NCBI GenBank assembly: GCA_017621205.1
Contig: JAGATQ010000021.1
Span: forward strand, 1 to 42,993
Direction: 5' to 3'
DNA: 42,993 nt
Source: Lachnospira sp.
GTDB taxonomy: Bacteria > Bacillota > Clostridia > Lachnospirales > Lachnospiraceae
The notes under the pieces are model-generated. The model saw only the letters and a list, made by a program, of their open reading frames with translations, made no database searches and was not told the origin of the DNA. Each line of letters starts with the position of its first letter. Positions within the stretch are counted from its first letter, which is position 1. The position numbers and the translations under genes were made by a program. Of the stretch, positions 24,151 through 31,840 are shown in pieces.

Positions 24151-25191
24151 ATGGGGGATAAAATACTATATTTAATGGATAAATTTCTGTTGGTTTTTCT
24201 ATGCTTATTAACAATGCTGGGGTTTACGGCATGTTTATGTGGTGCCGAGCTAGGAAATCACAACATTTCTTTGGCGGGAATGGTTATGTTTGCTTTAGGA
24301 ATTTCTCTTGTAACGGTCATTGCTGAGAATTCTTCTAATGGAAGAGAATTATCAAGGAATGATTATATTACATATAAAGCGAAGGTATTGCCGGGAATTT
24401 TGAAACAAATATTTGAGGAATGTTATTATGATGCCTTTAGCGGCTTTCTCCCCTCCGAGGTATATGACATGGACATTGTGGAAACAGGAGACTTATTTTC
24501 ATCAAATGATTATATTGTGGCAAAATACAAAGGGAGTACAATTGCGTTGGCTCAGGTTTGTGTCGGTAATTCTGGTTATTCGGCTGAACATTCGAGGGAA
24601 TACTATCTGAATGGTCGGATAATTGATTTTGATTATCCGGGAGACGTTAATGGCCGTATTGAAATTGTTGGAGAAAATTTTGGGCATCCTTCAAAGTCGT
24701 TGCAAAATTATACTGTGGTAGAGAGTGGCATGCCGGAATTTGATAAGATTTATACAATCTATACCGATGTTCCGGAGATGGCACATGAGATTTTAGATCA
24801 TGTGCGCCTGCAGGGAATTCTATCCTTTGGCGAGGAATATTATCATGCAATCCTTTTTTCTATACAAAATAATCATCTGTTTCTTGCTCTGAATGGTGAT
24901 AATGCTTCTTTAAAGCCAAGTACCCATCCGGGTGAAAAACGGAATGCAGAAAAAGAAAAGCAGCATGTCCAGAACAATCTGCATTCCGTATTTTATGTAA
25001 TGGATTTATTCAATTTAAGTGGAAACAAAACAGGTGCTTTGGAACAGCATCGGAGAATTCCATACGAAAGGGATTTCCAGCAAAAGGTAAAAACAAAGAG
25101 CCCGGCAGGAGCTATCGGAAAGTTTATTTTACATTTTATTGTTGCTATGATTGCGATGTTGGTAGCAACCATTTCAACATATTATGATTAG
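24151..25191 (+). CDS. DUF3137-like membrane protein (second of a tandem pair)
   Basis: This 346-aa protein has the same plan as the previous gene. Two N-terminal membrane helices lie at about 10-30 and 40-60, and a domain follows with DLFSSNDYIVAKYKGSTIALAQV and YYLNGRIIDFDYPGDV, equivalent to the first protein's IFQGRVFDFDFPKE. One C-terminal helix ends the protein (about 318-340). AGGAGG lies nine bases before the start. The pair likely arose by old duplication; function is unknown. Confidence 0.62.
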   Translation: MGDKILYLMDKFLLVFLCLLTMLGFTACLCGAELGNHNISLAGMVMFALGISLVTVIAENSSNGRELSRNDYITYKAKVLPGILKQIFEECYYDAFSGFLPSEVYDMDIVETGDLFSSNDYIVAKYKGSTIALAQVCVGNSGYSAEHSREYYLNGRIIDFDYPGDVNGRIEIVGENFGHPSKSLQNYTVVESGMPEFDKIYTIYTDVPEMAHEILDHVRLQGILSFGEEYYHAILFSIQNNHLFLALNGDNASLKPSTHPGEKRNAEKEKQHVQNNLHSVFYVMDLFNLSGNKTGALEQHRRIPYERDFQQKVKTKSPAGAIGKFILHFIVAMIAMLVATISTYYD

Positions 25192-25278
25192 TATGGGGAG
25201 GGCTTTTCTAATTTTATATTATAATGATGAGGTCAAAAGCTTTCGGATACAAGAATAAAAGTTAAATAGGAGAACAGG

Positions 25279-26388
25279 ATGGAAAAGAATTTGACAATGA
25301 AGAAAGATGATTCTATAGATGATAAATTAGATAATCTCTGTAAAAACGCTGTTGAACTGATTAATTATTCTAGAAGTGTTGTGCTGAAAGAGGTTAACCT
25401 ACTTCAGTTGATGACTTATTTTACATTAGGAAAGTGGATAGTTGAAGTACAGCAGGATGGAGAAAGCAGAGCAAAGTATGGGAAAAAAATATTAATTACT
25501 TTATCTGAGACATTGAATAAAGAATTTGGGAAAGGTTTTTCGGTTGCAACATTAACGAACATTCGAAAATTTTATTTGATATATCAAGAACGAATTTCTG
25601 AACCAACAGTTACGGAATTCACGATGGAGAAATCGCAACCACTGGTTACGAATTTAGAGAAAGAACCACCTTTTCATTTATCATGGTCTCATTATCTGAT
25701 TCTGATGAGAATCGAAAATAAAGATGAAAGAAATTTTTATGAAATGCAGTCGTTGAAAGAAGGATGGGGGAAAAGGGAGCTACAGAGGCAATATGGAAGC
25801 TCTCTGTATGAGAGATTATTGCTTGGAAAAGATAAAGATAAAATTTTAACAGCATCCCAAAAAGGACAGATTGTAGAAAAGTCTGCGGATATTGTAAAGG
25901 ATCCGTATGTATTGGAATTTCTAGGTCTGGATGAAAAAGCAGATTTTTCTGAAACCGATTTGGAGAGTAGATTGATTGATCATTTGCAGGAATTTTTGCT
26001 TGAACTTGGAACAGGATTTACATTTGTAGCAAGGCAGAAACGTTTTTCTTTTGAAGAAGATCATTTTAGAGTAGATCTTGTGTTTTATAATAGGTTGTTG
26101 CAATGTTTTGTTTTATTCGATCTAAAAACAGAAAAATTGAAGCATCAAGATTTGGGACAGATGCAGATGTATGTAAATTATTATGATCGTTATGAAAAAC
26201 AGGATTTTGAAAATCCGACGATTGGCGTTCTGCTGTGTCCGGATAAAAATGATGCAATTGTAGAATTAACCCTCCCGGAGAATTGCAATATTTATGCTTC
26301 AAAATATCAGTTATATATGCCTGATAAAAAATTGTTGCAGGAAAAAATGAAGGAATGGATGGAAGAAGAATCAGGGAATGAATGTTAA
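25279..26388 (+). CDS. YhcG-type PD-(D/E)XK nuclease (orphan)
   Basis: This 369-aa protein has an N-terminal helical domain (about 20-180, with QLMTYFTLGKWIVEVQQ and SWSHYLILMRI) and a C-terminal PD-(D/E)XK nuclease domain. The domain holds FVARQKRFSFEEDHFRVD with D266, then FDLKTEKL with D281 and K283, and QMQMYVNYYDRY. This is the DUF1016/YhcG layout. Homologues often sit in or near restriction-modification loci. The coding sequence looks more AT-rich than its neighbours, and the start of a restriction/helicase gene, broken by stops, follows directly, so it is probably the survivor of an imported defence cassette. AGGAGA lies five bases before the start. Confidence 0.88.
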   Translation: MEKNLTMKKDDSIDDKLDNLCKNAVELINYSRSVVLKEVNLLQLMTYFTLGKWIVEVQQDGESRAKYGKKILITLSETLNKEFGKGFSVATLTNIRKFYLIYQERISEPTVTEFTMEKSQPLVTNLEKEPPFHLSWSHYLILMRIENKDERNFYEMQSLKEGWGKRELQRQYGSSLYERLLLGKDKDKILTASQKGQIVEKSADIVKDPYVLEFLGLDEKADFSETDLESRLIDHLQEFLLELGTGFTFVARQKRFSFEEDHFRVDLVFYNRLLQCFVLFDLKTEKLKHQDLGQMQMYVNYYDRYEKQDFENPTIGVLLCPDKNDAIVELTLPENCNIYASKYQLYMPDKKLLQEKMKEWMEEESGNEC

Positions 26389-26535
26389 ATGAAACTACAT
26401 TTTAAGCATTAGAAGTTTCAGAAAGATGCCGCCAAAGCTGTAGTTGATGTATTTGTCGGACAGCTTTATCTGACTCCTTCTTATATGATGTACAGAAGAA
26501 CAGGATATCAGCAGCAGTCATCGGACCCTCACTGA
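26389..26535 (+). pseudogene. Relic of a type III restriction / DEAD-type helicase N-terminus
   Basis: One frame starting at ATG 26389, directly after the nuclease stop, reads MKLHFKH-stop-KFQKDAAKAVVDVFVGQ, then LYLTPSYMM..GYQQQSSDPH-stop. This matches what I know of the N-terminus of type III restriction subunits and related DEAD-box helicases (start, substrate-binding Lys/Phe stretch and the AAxAVVDVFxGQP segment). It holds an in-frame TAG at the eighth codon and ends after 49 codons; nothing of the helicase motifs remains. Confidence 0.7.
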
Positions 26536-26575
26536 GAAAGGGTATAGATAAGTATATTTCTTTCCATTTTCCCTA

Positions 26576-26635
26576 TTGACAAATCTTGTAGAAGTGTTAT
26601 TATATAATCAAATATATGAATAATTGTTCATATAT
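26576..26635 (+). promoter_or_regulatory. Promoter and ArsR/SmtB-type operator of the metal ATPase gene
   Basis: TTGACA (26576-26581) is followed at 16-21 bases by TATTAT/TATAAT (26598-26608). Immediately after lies the palindrome ATATATGAA-N6-TTCATATAT (26612-26635), with core TGAATAATTGTTCA. This is the sequence class bound by SmtB/CzrA/CadC repressors. A dimer there would cover the transcription start. The exact -10 is uncertain because of the overlapping AT-rich choices. Confidence 0.8.
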
Positions 26636-26756
26636 AAATGGGTTGTATTTATACAAATTATTTATTCAGATATAGACTTTAAGTGCGAAGTTTGAGATAG
26701 TAATTTTAATATTAAGATTTTCATGTATATAACTTATGGTTTTTATTTAATAATAT

Positions 26757-26907
26757 TAGGTAATTGCGAAACTCGTAGTTGTTAGACAAGATAGTCATGA
26801 TATTATATAAATTTACGCCTTTGTACTTTGCGAAGCAAAGACAACGAAGTAAATTTATATAATATCATGACTATCGTATCAGCAATTTACCATTTCACAA
26901 TTACCTA
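26757..26907. repeat. Palindromic MITE-like element, best-preserved simple copy, in a leader
   Basis: A 151-bp copy with TAGGTAATTGCGAAAC at the left and TTTCACAATTACCTA at the right, core GATAGTCATGATATTATAT and its mirror, and a central hairpin CTTTGC-GAA-GCAAAG. If the element proper is GGTAATTG...CAATTACC, then TA flanks each side, as for IS630/mariner-type MITEs. It lies between the metal-responsive promoter and the ATPase start codon, so it must be transcribed as part of that leader. Confidence 0.85.
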
Positions 26908-26942
26908 TATTAAAAATATAGTAAAAAGGGAAAGGTGATATT

Positions 26943-29300
26943 ATGCGAAAGGTATATACAATCGAAGGCTTAGATTGTGCCAACTGTGCAGCTAAGCTGG
27001 AGAAAAAGATGAATGAACATCCTGAGGTGGAAGAGGCAGTCTTAACCTTTGCCACAGAACAGCTTCGGATTACCGCGGAGAATCCAGATAAGCTTTTGCC
27101 GGAATTGCAAGCGATTGCGGATAGAATGGAAGAGGGCGTTGTGATTCGTGAGCGGGTGCGTGGCAAGAAGTCTAAGAAAAAGGAGCACAGCCATCACCAC
27201 CATGAGCATGAAGAGGAATGCCACTGTGGAGAGCATGAGCACGAAGGACATCACCATCATCATGAGCATGAAGAGGAATGCCACTGTGGAGAGCATGAGC
27301 ACGAAGGACATCACCACCACCAAGAGCATGGGGAACATGAACAGGCGACACGTGCAATTCAAAAGGACGAAGTGCAAAACCATCATAAAAAGGAACTTCC
27401 AGAACATGCAGGAGATGTAATAAAGTTAACAATTGGTATTATATTATTTGGTTGTGCTATTGGTGTTAGTAAGCTTTCTGTGTGGGAGGGTTACTCCCTG
27501 TTATTATATATAGCAGCTTATATCGTGCTTGGGGCAGGAGTAGTAATTACAGCCTTAAAAAATATTGGTAAGGGTCAGGTATTTGATGAGAACTTTCTGA
27601 TGAGTATTGCGACCATCGGTGCATTTGCCATAGGCGAATATCCCGAAGCGGTCGGTGTCATGCTGTTTTATATGGTGGGTGAGCTTTTTGAAGAAATTGC
27701 GGTCAGCCGTAGCAGGAAACAGATTATGGATGCCGCAGACCTCCGACCGGAGGTAGTAAACCTTGTGAAGCCGGATGGTGAGGTGGAAGTGATTGATGCG
27801 GAGGAGGCAGAACTTGATGATATTATTTTAGTCCGTCCGGGCGACCGGATTCCATTGGATGGAGTGGTGCTTGAGGGTGAGAGCCGGATTGATACTTCTC
27901 CGATAACCGGGGAGCCGGTTCCGGTGGCAGTGCGGGCTGGCAGCGAGCTGTTGTCAGGCTGTGTCAACGAATCCGGTGTGCTGAAAATACGTGTGACAAA
28001 GGAGCTTTCCGATTCCATGGTGACAAGAATATTGGATTCCGTGGAAAATGCTGCTGCAAGCAAGCCGAAGCTTGACCGTTTTATCACCCGGTTTGCAAGG
28101 GTATATACACCCTTTGTTGTGATTCTGGCAGTGTTGACAGCAGTTGTTCCTTCTCTGGTTACCGGCAATTGGTCCTACTGGATATACACGGCATTAACCT
28201 TTCTTGTTATCAGCTGCCCCTGTGCATTGGTTTTGAGTGTGCCGCTGGCTTTTTTTGCGGGAATTGGAGCTGGTTCTAAGCAGGGGATTCTCTTTAAGGG
28301 TGGTGTTTCCCTGGAGGCATTAAAGGACATTAAGGCAGTAGTAATGGATAAGACGGGAACCATTACCGAGGGGAACTTCAATGTACAGAAATGCGTGGCA
28401 GTGGACGGTGTAGACGAAAACAGGTTGATTGCTTTAGCAGCCGCCTGTGAGGTGAACTCCACGCATCCGATTGGAATGAGTATTGTGGAGCGGTTTAAAG
28501 CTCTTGGAAGCAACGAAGCACAAACTACTATAAAGCAGTCAACCGCTATTGAGGAGATTGCAGGAAAGGGAATCAAGGCAGTCTTTGAAGATGGCACAGC
28601 CCTTTGCGGTAACCGGGCTTTATTAGAACAGGAACAGGTTGCCTTAAAAGAATATGATGAGGCGATGAAAAGAGAAACTAAGGTGGGCAGTGAGGTACTG
28701 CTTTCATGGAATGGACAATATATGGGTTATCTGCTGATTGCAGATACATTAAAGAAGGAGTCAGAAAAGGCAGTACAATTAATGAACCAGCGTGGTCTGA
28801 CAACAGCGATGCTGACGGGGGATGCCCAGAATACAGCAGATGCCATTGCGAAGGAAATCGGAATCGGGAAAGTATATGCGAAATGTCTGCCGGATGATAA
28901 GGTTCAGCATTTAGTTGAGTTAAGAGAGGAATGTGGCAGCGTGATGTTTATCGGAGACGGTATCAACGATGCTCCGGTGCTGGCAGGAGCAGATGTTGGG
29001 GCTGCTATGGGAAGCGGAGCAGATGCCGCTATTGAGGCAGCGGACGTAGTATTTATGAACTCCTCCCTAATGGCGGTGCCGGAGGCACTTCGGATAGCGA
29101 AAAAGGCATGCAGGGTATCCAAGCAGAATGTTATTTTCTCACTTGTGATTAAAGCAGCAGTAATGGTACTCGGCTTGTGTGGCATTGCCTCCATGTGGAT
29201 GGCGGTATTTGCGGATAGCGGTGTGGCGATGCTTTGTGTGTTGAACTCGGTGAGAGTTTTGCGGGTGAAGCCAGTTGCCAAGGTAAATAAGGATAAATAA
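26943..29300 (+). CDS. Zn/Cd/Pb-exporting P1B-type ATPase with His-rich N-terminal repeat
   Basis: This 785-aa protein has an N-terminal heavy-metal domain with GLDCANC (C12, C15) and a His/Glu/Cys-rich linker (about 80-135) containing a 20-residue duplication. Eight membrane helices follow. Metal-site CPC is at about 425, the phosphorylated Asp 469 is in DKTGT, an HP motif lies in STHPIG, and GDGINDAPVLAGADVGAAMG is the hinge. A Lys in helix 7 (SLVIKAAVM) and DSG in helix 8 fit the P1B-2 class, which exports Zn, Cd or Pb from the cytoplasm. GGAAAGGTG precedes the start. Control by the SmtB-type repressor at 21428 is inferred from the operator upstream. It is followed by a bidirectional terminator shared with the convergent peptide operon. 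Confidence 0.95.
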   Translation: MRKVYTIEGLDCANCAAKLEKKMNEHPEVEEAVLTFATEQLRITAENPDKLLPELQAIADRMEEGVVIRERVRGKKSKKKEHSHHHHEHEEECHCGEHEHEGHHHHHEHEEECHCGEHEHEGHHHHQEHGEHEQATRAIQKDEVQNHHKKELPEHAGDVIKLTIGIILFGCAIGVSKLSVWEGYSLLLYIAAYIVLGAGVVITALKNIGKGQVFDENFLMSIATIGAFAIGEYPEAVGVMLFYMVGELFEEIAVSRSRKQIMDAADLRPEVVNLVKPDGEVEVIDAEEAELDDIILVRPGDRIPLDGVVLEGESRIDTSPITGEPVPVAVRAGSELLSGCVNESGVLKIRVTKELSDSMVTRILDSVENAAASKPKLDRFITRFARVYTPFVVILAVLTAVVPSLVTGNWSYWIYTALTFLVISCPCALVLSVPLAFFAGIGAGSKQGILFKGGVSLEALKDIKAVVMDKTGTITEGNFNVQKCVAVDGVDENRLIALAAACEVNSTHPIGMSIVERFKALGSNEAQTTIKQSTAIEEIAGKGIKAVFEDGTALCGNRALLEQEQVALKEYDEAMKRETKVGSEVLLSWNGQYMGYLLIADTLKKESEKAVQLMNQRGLTTAMLTGDAQNTADAIAKEIGIGKVYAKCLPDDKVQHLVELREECGSVMFIGDGINDAPVLAGADVGAAMGSGADAAIEAADVVFMNSSLMAVPEALRIAKKACRVSKQNVIFSLVIKAAVMVLGLCGIASMWMAVFADSGVAMLCVLNSVRVLRVKPVAKVNKDK
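27204..27323 (+). repeat. 60-bp tandem repeat encoding a His/Glu/Cys-rich segment
   Basis: The unit starting GAGCATGAAGAGGAATGCCA occurs at 27204 and again, almost base-perfect, at 27264, encoding EHEEECHCGEHEHEG-HHHHH twice. The near identity at DNA level indicates a recent duplication and possible length variation between strains. Confidence 0.9.
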
Positions 29301-29348
29301 TAATGGAAGGATGCCCTGTGCCGTGGCAATTATTACAAAGAACTAGCA

Positions 29349-29392
29349 AAAATATACAGAGTACAAGGGGTTTGGTGTACTCTGTATATTTT
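29349..29392. terminator. Bidirectional terminator between the ATPase and peptide operons
   Basis: A perfect 16-bp stem, AAAATATACAGAGTAC (29349-29364) with its complement 29377-29392, and a 12-base loop. T-rich sequence follows on the plus strand (TTTTGTTTTTC), and the A-rich left side gives U-rich RNA on the minus strand. It ends both convergent transcripts. Confidence 0.88.
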
Positions 29393-29419
29393 GTTTTTCA
29401 TGCATCATTTCCATGCGGG

Positions 29420-29542
29420 CTATTTCGTGTCGCCAGGAACATTGCATGATGGGCATTGTGTGGAATCGTCACAGCTTGAACAAGAATCGCACATCATTAC
29501 AGCATCGTTATTAAGCTGAATCATATTAACAGGCTCAAACAT
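29420..29542 (-). CDS. Cys-rich RiPP precursor peptide
   Basis: This 40-aa peptide starts MFEPVNMIQLNNDAVM and ends CDSCSSCDDSTQCPSCNVPG plus three residues, with five Cys at positions 18, 21, 24, 30 and 33. The Cys-free first half looks like a leader and the Cys-rich second half like a core to be modified. GGGAGGGA lies seven bases before the start. It follows 55 bases after the radical SAM-SPASM gene on the same strand, the usual companion of such peptides, which gain thioether or other crosslinks. It resembles the Cys-rich peptides I know beside clostridial maturases, but I cannot confirm the family. No transporter or protease gene is adjacent, so export is unexplained. Confidence 0.75.
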   Translation of the reverse strand: MFEPVNMIQLNNDAVMMCDSCSSCDDSTQCPSCNVPGDTK

Positions 29543-29597
29543 AAGCAATCCCTCCCTTCTATTGATTTATTTAATGAACATATAAAATGTATCATTA

Positions 29598-30794
29598 CTA
29601 ATTTAGTGATTCCTTGAAATCTTCCGGAAGGCTCAAATAAAGCTGAATAGCAGCTTCAAAAATCTCCTTTTTATGCTTACATATCGCCTCTGATGTCTGG
29701 CTGATACTGCCCGTCTGCATTAAGTTTTCGTATGCACAATCTCCCATGCAGAGGTTCTTTGCCCAGCAATTACTACATTGTGTATGGTTTTCTATGTTTA
29801 CGGCATCTAAAAAATTATTCCGTACATCCTTGTTGGTCCAGCCGGTGTATACATTGCCAATACAGTAGTCTTTTTCGCTGACATAACGCTGGCATGGATA
29901 AATATCTCCATGAATATCAACAGCAATTACACTTTGTCCGGCACCACAGGATGACTTTCGTAAACCAGCCCTATGAATCAGACGGAGAAAATTCATCAAA
30001 TTAGATGATTTTTTTACCAGTTCATATTCACCGGCGTCTGCCATCTCTTTTAACTCTTCAAATAAATGGACTAACTGTCTGCCATATTCTTCATATTCCT
30101 TTTCACTCATAACATTTTTTGCTGCGTCAAAAAAGACACCGGTAAAGTTAAGTTCTGTTAGATGCTCAAAGGATGCGCTTACATCAAGTGAGATTGGTGT
30201 AACCGTAGCCCGGCAGGATAATTGGTTATTTTCACGCATATCCCGTGTTTTTTCGACAACAAGGTCATAGGAACCGCTATCATTGGCAAAGCGTCGGTTC
30301 GCATCCTGTGTTTGCTGATTTCCATCCATGCTAATCATGCAACGAATATTATTTTGGATAAGGAAGTCTTTTACCTCCTTATCCAGCAAGGTTCCATTTG
30401 TCGTGATTCCCATAGAAAACTGTTTGTTATATTTTTTCTCCACCTTATGTATATGGGGAACCAATTTTTTAAGAAGCTTAAAATTGAGCAATGGTTCACC
30501 GCCGAAAAAGGAAAGAGACGGGGTGTCTGATGTGGAATGCTTGGCAAGAAATGTTACCGCTTTTTTTGCTGTGCCAAGCGACATAATTCCTTTGTCATGG
30601 TATTCCCCATCTGTTGCAAAACAATAGCTGCAACGAAGATTACAACCCTGGATGACAAATAAAATAAGGGAGTTTACACCAATCTGCATCGTACTGCTTC
30701 TTAACCGATGGATGGTTTCGTCAGTTTCCTGTGTGCGGATAAAACGAAAATTCTTCATTTTTTCTATAAGATTTTCAAATTCACTTTCTGTCAT
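29598..30794 (-). CDS. Radical SAM-SPASM peptide maturase, main part of a frameshifted gene
   Basis: The 398-aa open frame holds the radical SAM cluster C51-x3-C55-x2-C58 (QGCNLRCSYCF), SFFGGEPLL and other (beta/alpha)6 barrel segments. A SPASM/twitch region with seven or more Cys (SSCGAGQS, IYPCQRY, CSNCWAKNLCMGDCA, ICKHKK) holds extra iron-sulfur clusters. It should modify the small Cys-rich peptide encoded downstream and is like the 'Cys-rich peptide radical SAM maturase' class. ATG 30794 is probably not the native start: the same frame continues upstream through KTQAIIAQKGKPLSEAYDNV, which belongs with the N-terminal fragment in another frame. If initiated at ATG 30794 it would do so by coupling (TGATG) and lack the N-terminal domain. 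Confidence 0.88.
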   Translation of the reverse strand: MTESEFENLIEKMKNFRFIRTQETDETIHRLRSSTMQIGVNSLILFVIQGCNLRCSYCFATDGEYHDKGIMSLGTAKKAVTFLAKHSTSDTPSLSFFGGEPLLNFKLLKKLVPHIHKVEKKYNKQFSMGITTNGTLLDKEVKDFLIQNNIRCMISMDGNQQTQDANRRFANDSGSYDLVVEKTRDMRENNQLSCRATVTPISLDVSASFEHLTELNFTGVFFDAAKNVMSEKEYEEYGRQLVHLFEELKEMADAGEYELVKKSSNLMNFLRLIHRAGLRKSSCGAGQSVIAVDIHGDIYPCQRYVSEKDYCIGNVYTGWTNKDVRNNFLDAVNIENHTQCSNCWAKNLCMGDCAYENLMQTGSISQTSEAICKHKKEIFEAAIQLYLSLPEDFKESLN

Positions 30795-30967
30795 CAGTTG
30801 ACTGACATTGTCGTAGGCTTCTGAAAGTGGCTTTCCTTTCTGTGCAATAATTGCCTGTGTTTTTTATCAATTTCAAAGATACCACTCATTTCACCGGAAA
30901 AGATATAGTTCTTTCCATTCTGAGAAAATATCCGGAAAGGATAAAATTCCAATGTGTTATTATTCAT
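30794..30967 (-). pseudogene. N-terminal fragment of the maturase gene (frameshift)
   Basis: From ATG 30967, after TGGAGGT, the frame reads MNNNTLEFYPFRIFSQNGKN, YIFSGEMSGIFEIDKK and then diverges to a stop at 30794. At the run of six A on the coding strand (30865-30860), adding one A, or slipping by -1, continues the frame as EIDKKTQAIIAQKGKPLSEA into the main part. Fragment and body are therefore one gene of about 450 codons. The N-terminal piece resembles the peptide-recognition end of such maturases. It may be a mutation, a phase-variable tract, recoding or a sequencing error. Confidence 0.8.
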
Positions 30968-31090
30968 TAATAATACCTCCATAATAATTTATTTCCCGCT
31001 AACGAAAAATATTTTTCTGTTATTCCATTAGCGGACGACGTTGGGTTCCTGCCAATCATAAGTATTGTTCTTTGACTGACCGATAAAAAA

Positions 31091-31099
31091 ATTATAGCA
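31091..31099 (-). promoter_or_regulatory. Extended -10 promoter of the peptide maturase operon
   Basis: On the minus strand TGCTATAAT lies at 31099-31091, giving a start near 31084 and a leader of about 115 bases. The -35 is weak. The rest of the 30983-31339 gap is AT-rich with no further gene. A purine-rich stretch at 31175-31260 precedes the plus-strand YvyF-like gene, whose promoter I could not place. Confidence 0.5.
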
Positions 31100-31339
31100 A
31101 GGCGTGGCTGGTAAAAAAATCACAGAAATGTATAAAAAATTATGAAAAATATGAAATTTTTGTTTTTATTAGAGGAGAGATAGTGTAAAATTATACATAG
31201 GGTATCTGAATATGGCAAAATTGCTTTGAGGAGAAAGCTGTGAAGTGGGAGGATATGTAAAGGCGGGGTAAATTAGAATAACATGACTAGTGCAGTGGTA
31301 CTAAGTTGTCGATATATTACTGTCAGGGAGGTATATCAT

Positions 31340-31795
31340 ATGGCTAAGATTATTGATGAAACAAATAAGAATTTAAGAACATGCAGGAGATGCAGAAGGC
31401 TTTTTGAATATATGAACATTGGTTATGGGCTTTGTCCTTCCTGTGCTAAGGTAGACAATGAAGCTTTTCGCAAAGTAAAGGATTATCTGATGGAGCACCA
31501 GACAGCAACAGCACAGGAGATTAGTGCTGCGGTTGGAGTTAGTGAATCAGCGATATATCAGTATTTGCGGGATGGAAGAGTGGAGATTCCTGAGAATTCA
31601 CCAATCTACATTAAATGTGAGATGTGCCGTGCGGATATCCGTTACGGAAGATTTTGTCCGGAGTGTGCTGTGAAAGCACAGAAGGAGCTGAATAAGGGAA
31701 CTATTGCAATTGATATTTATGAGATTGGGGAGCGGCCAAAGCAGAAGGAGACAGGGAAGATGCATACCTATAAGGGCAGGAATAGGAGCATGTAA
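31340..31795 (+). CDS. YvyF-like zinc-ribbon and helix-turn-helix protein
   Basis: This 151-aa protein has an N-terminal CRRCRRLFEY...CPSC zinc ribbon (about 15-38) and a winged-helix-like middle (VKDYLMEHQTATAQEISAAV, SESAIYQYLRDGRVEIPE). A second ribbon, CEMCRADIRYGRFCPEC, precedes a basic tail. This is the layout of YvyF/TIGR03826 proteins, first named from flagellar operons. No flagellar genes are near, so its role here may be regulatory and general. Start ATG 31340 follows GGGAGG; an earlier in-frame ATG lacks a ribosome site. Confidence 0.83.
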   Translation: MAKIIDETNKNLRTCRRCRRLFEYMNIGYGLCPSCAKVDNEAFRKVKDYLMEHQTATAQEISAAVGVSESAIYQYLRDGRVEIPENSPIYIKCEMCRADIRYGRFCPECAVKAQKELNKGTIAIDIYEIGERPKQKETGKMHTYKGRNRSM

Positions 31796-31840
31796 TATAT
31801 TAGCTTTATTTATTATTTTTGAAATGGGAGTGAAAACAAT

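Noticed and set aside
27042..27432. Open frames on the minus strand and other frames opposite the His-rich part of the metal ATPase
   Set aside because: They arise from the low-complexity CAT/GAG repeats; the plus-strand ATPase explains the region and none has a ribosome site.
30855..30870. Programmed -1 ribosomal frameshift in the maturase gene
   Set aside because: The A6 run is read as AAA AAA after GAT, so a canonical X-XXY-YYZ slippery heptamer is not in phase, and no clear downstream stimulator was seen; mutation, homopolymer variation or transcript slippage is more likely.
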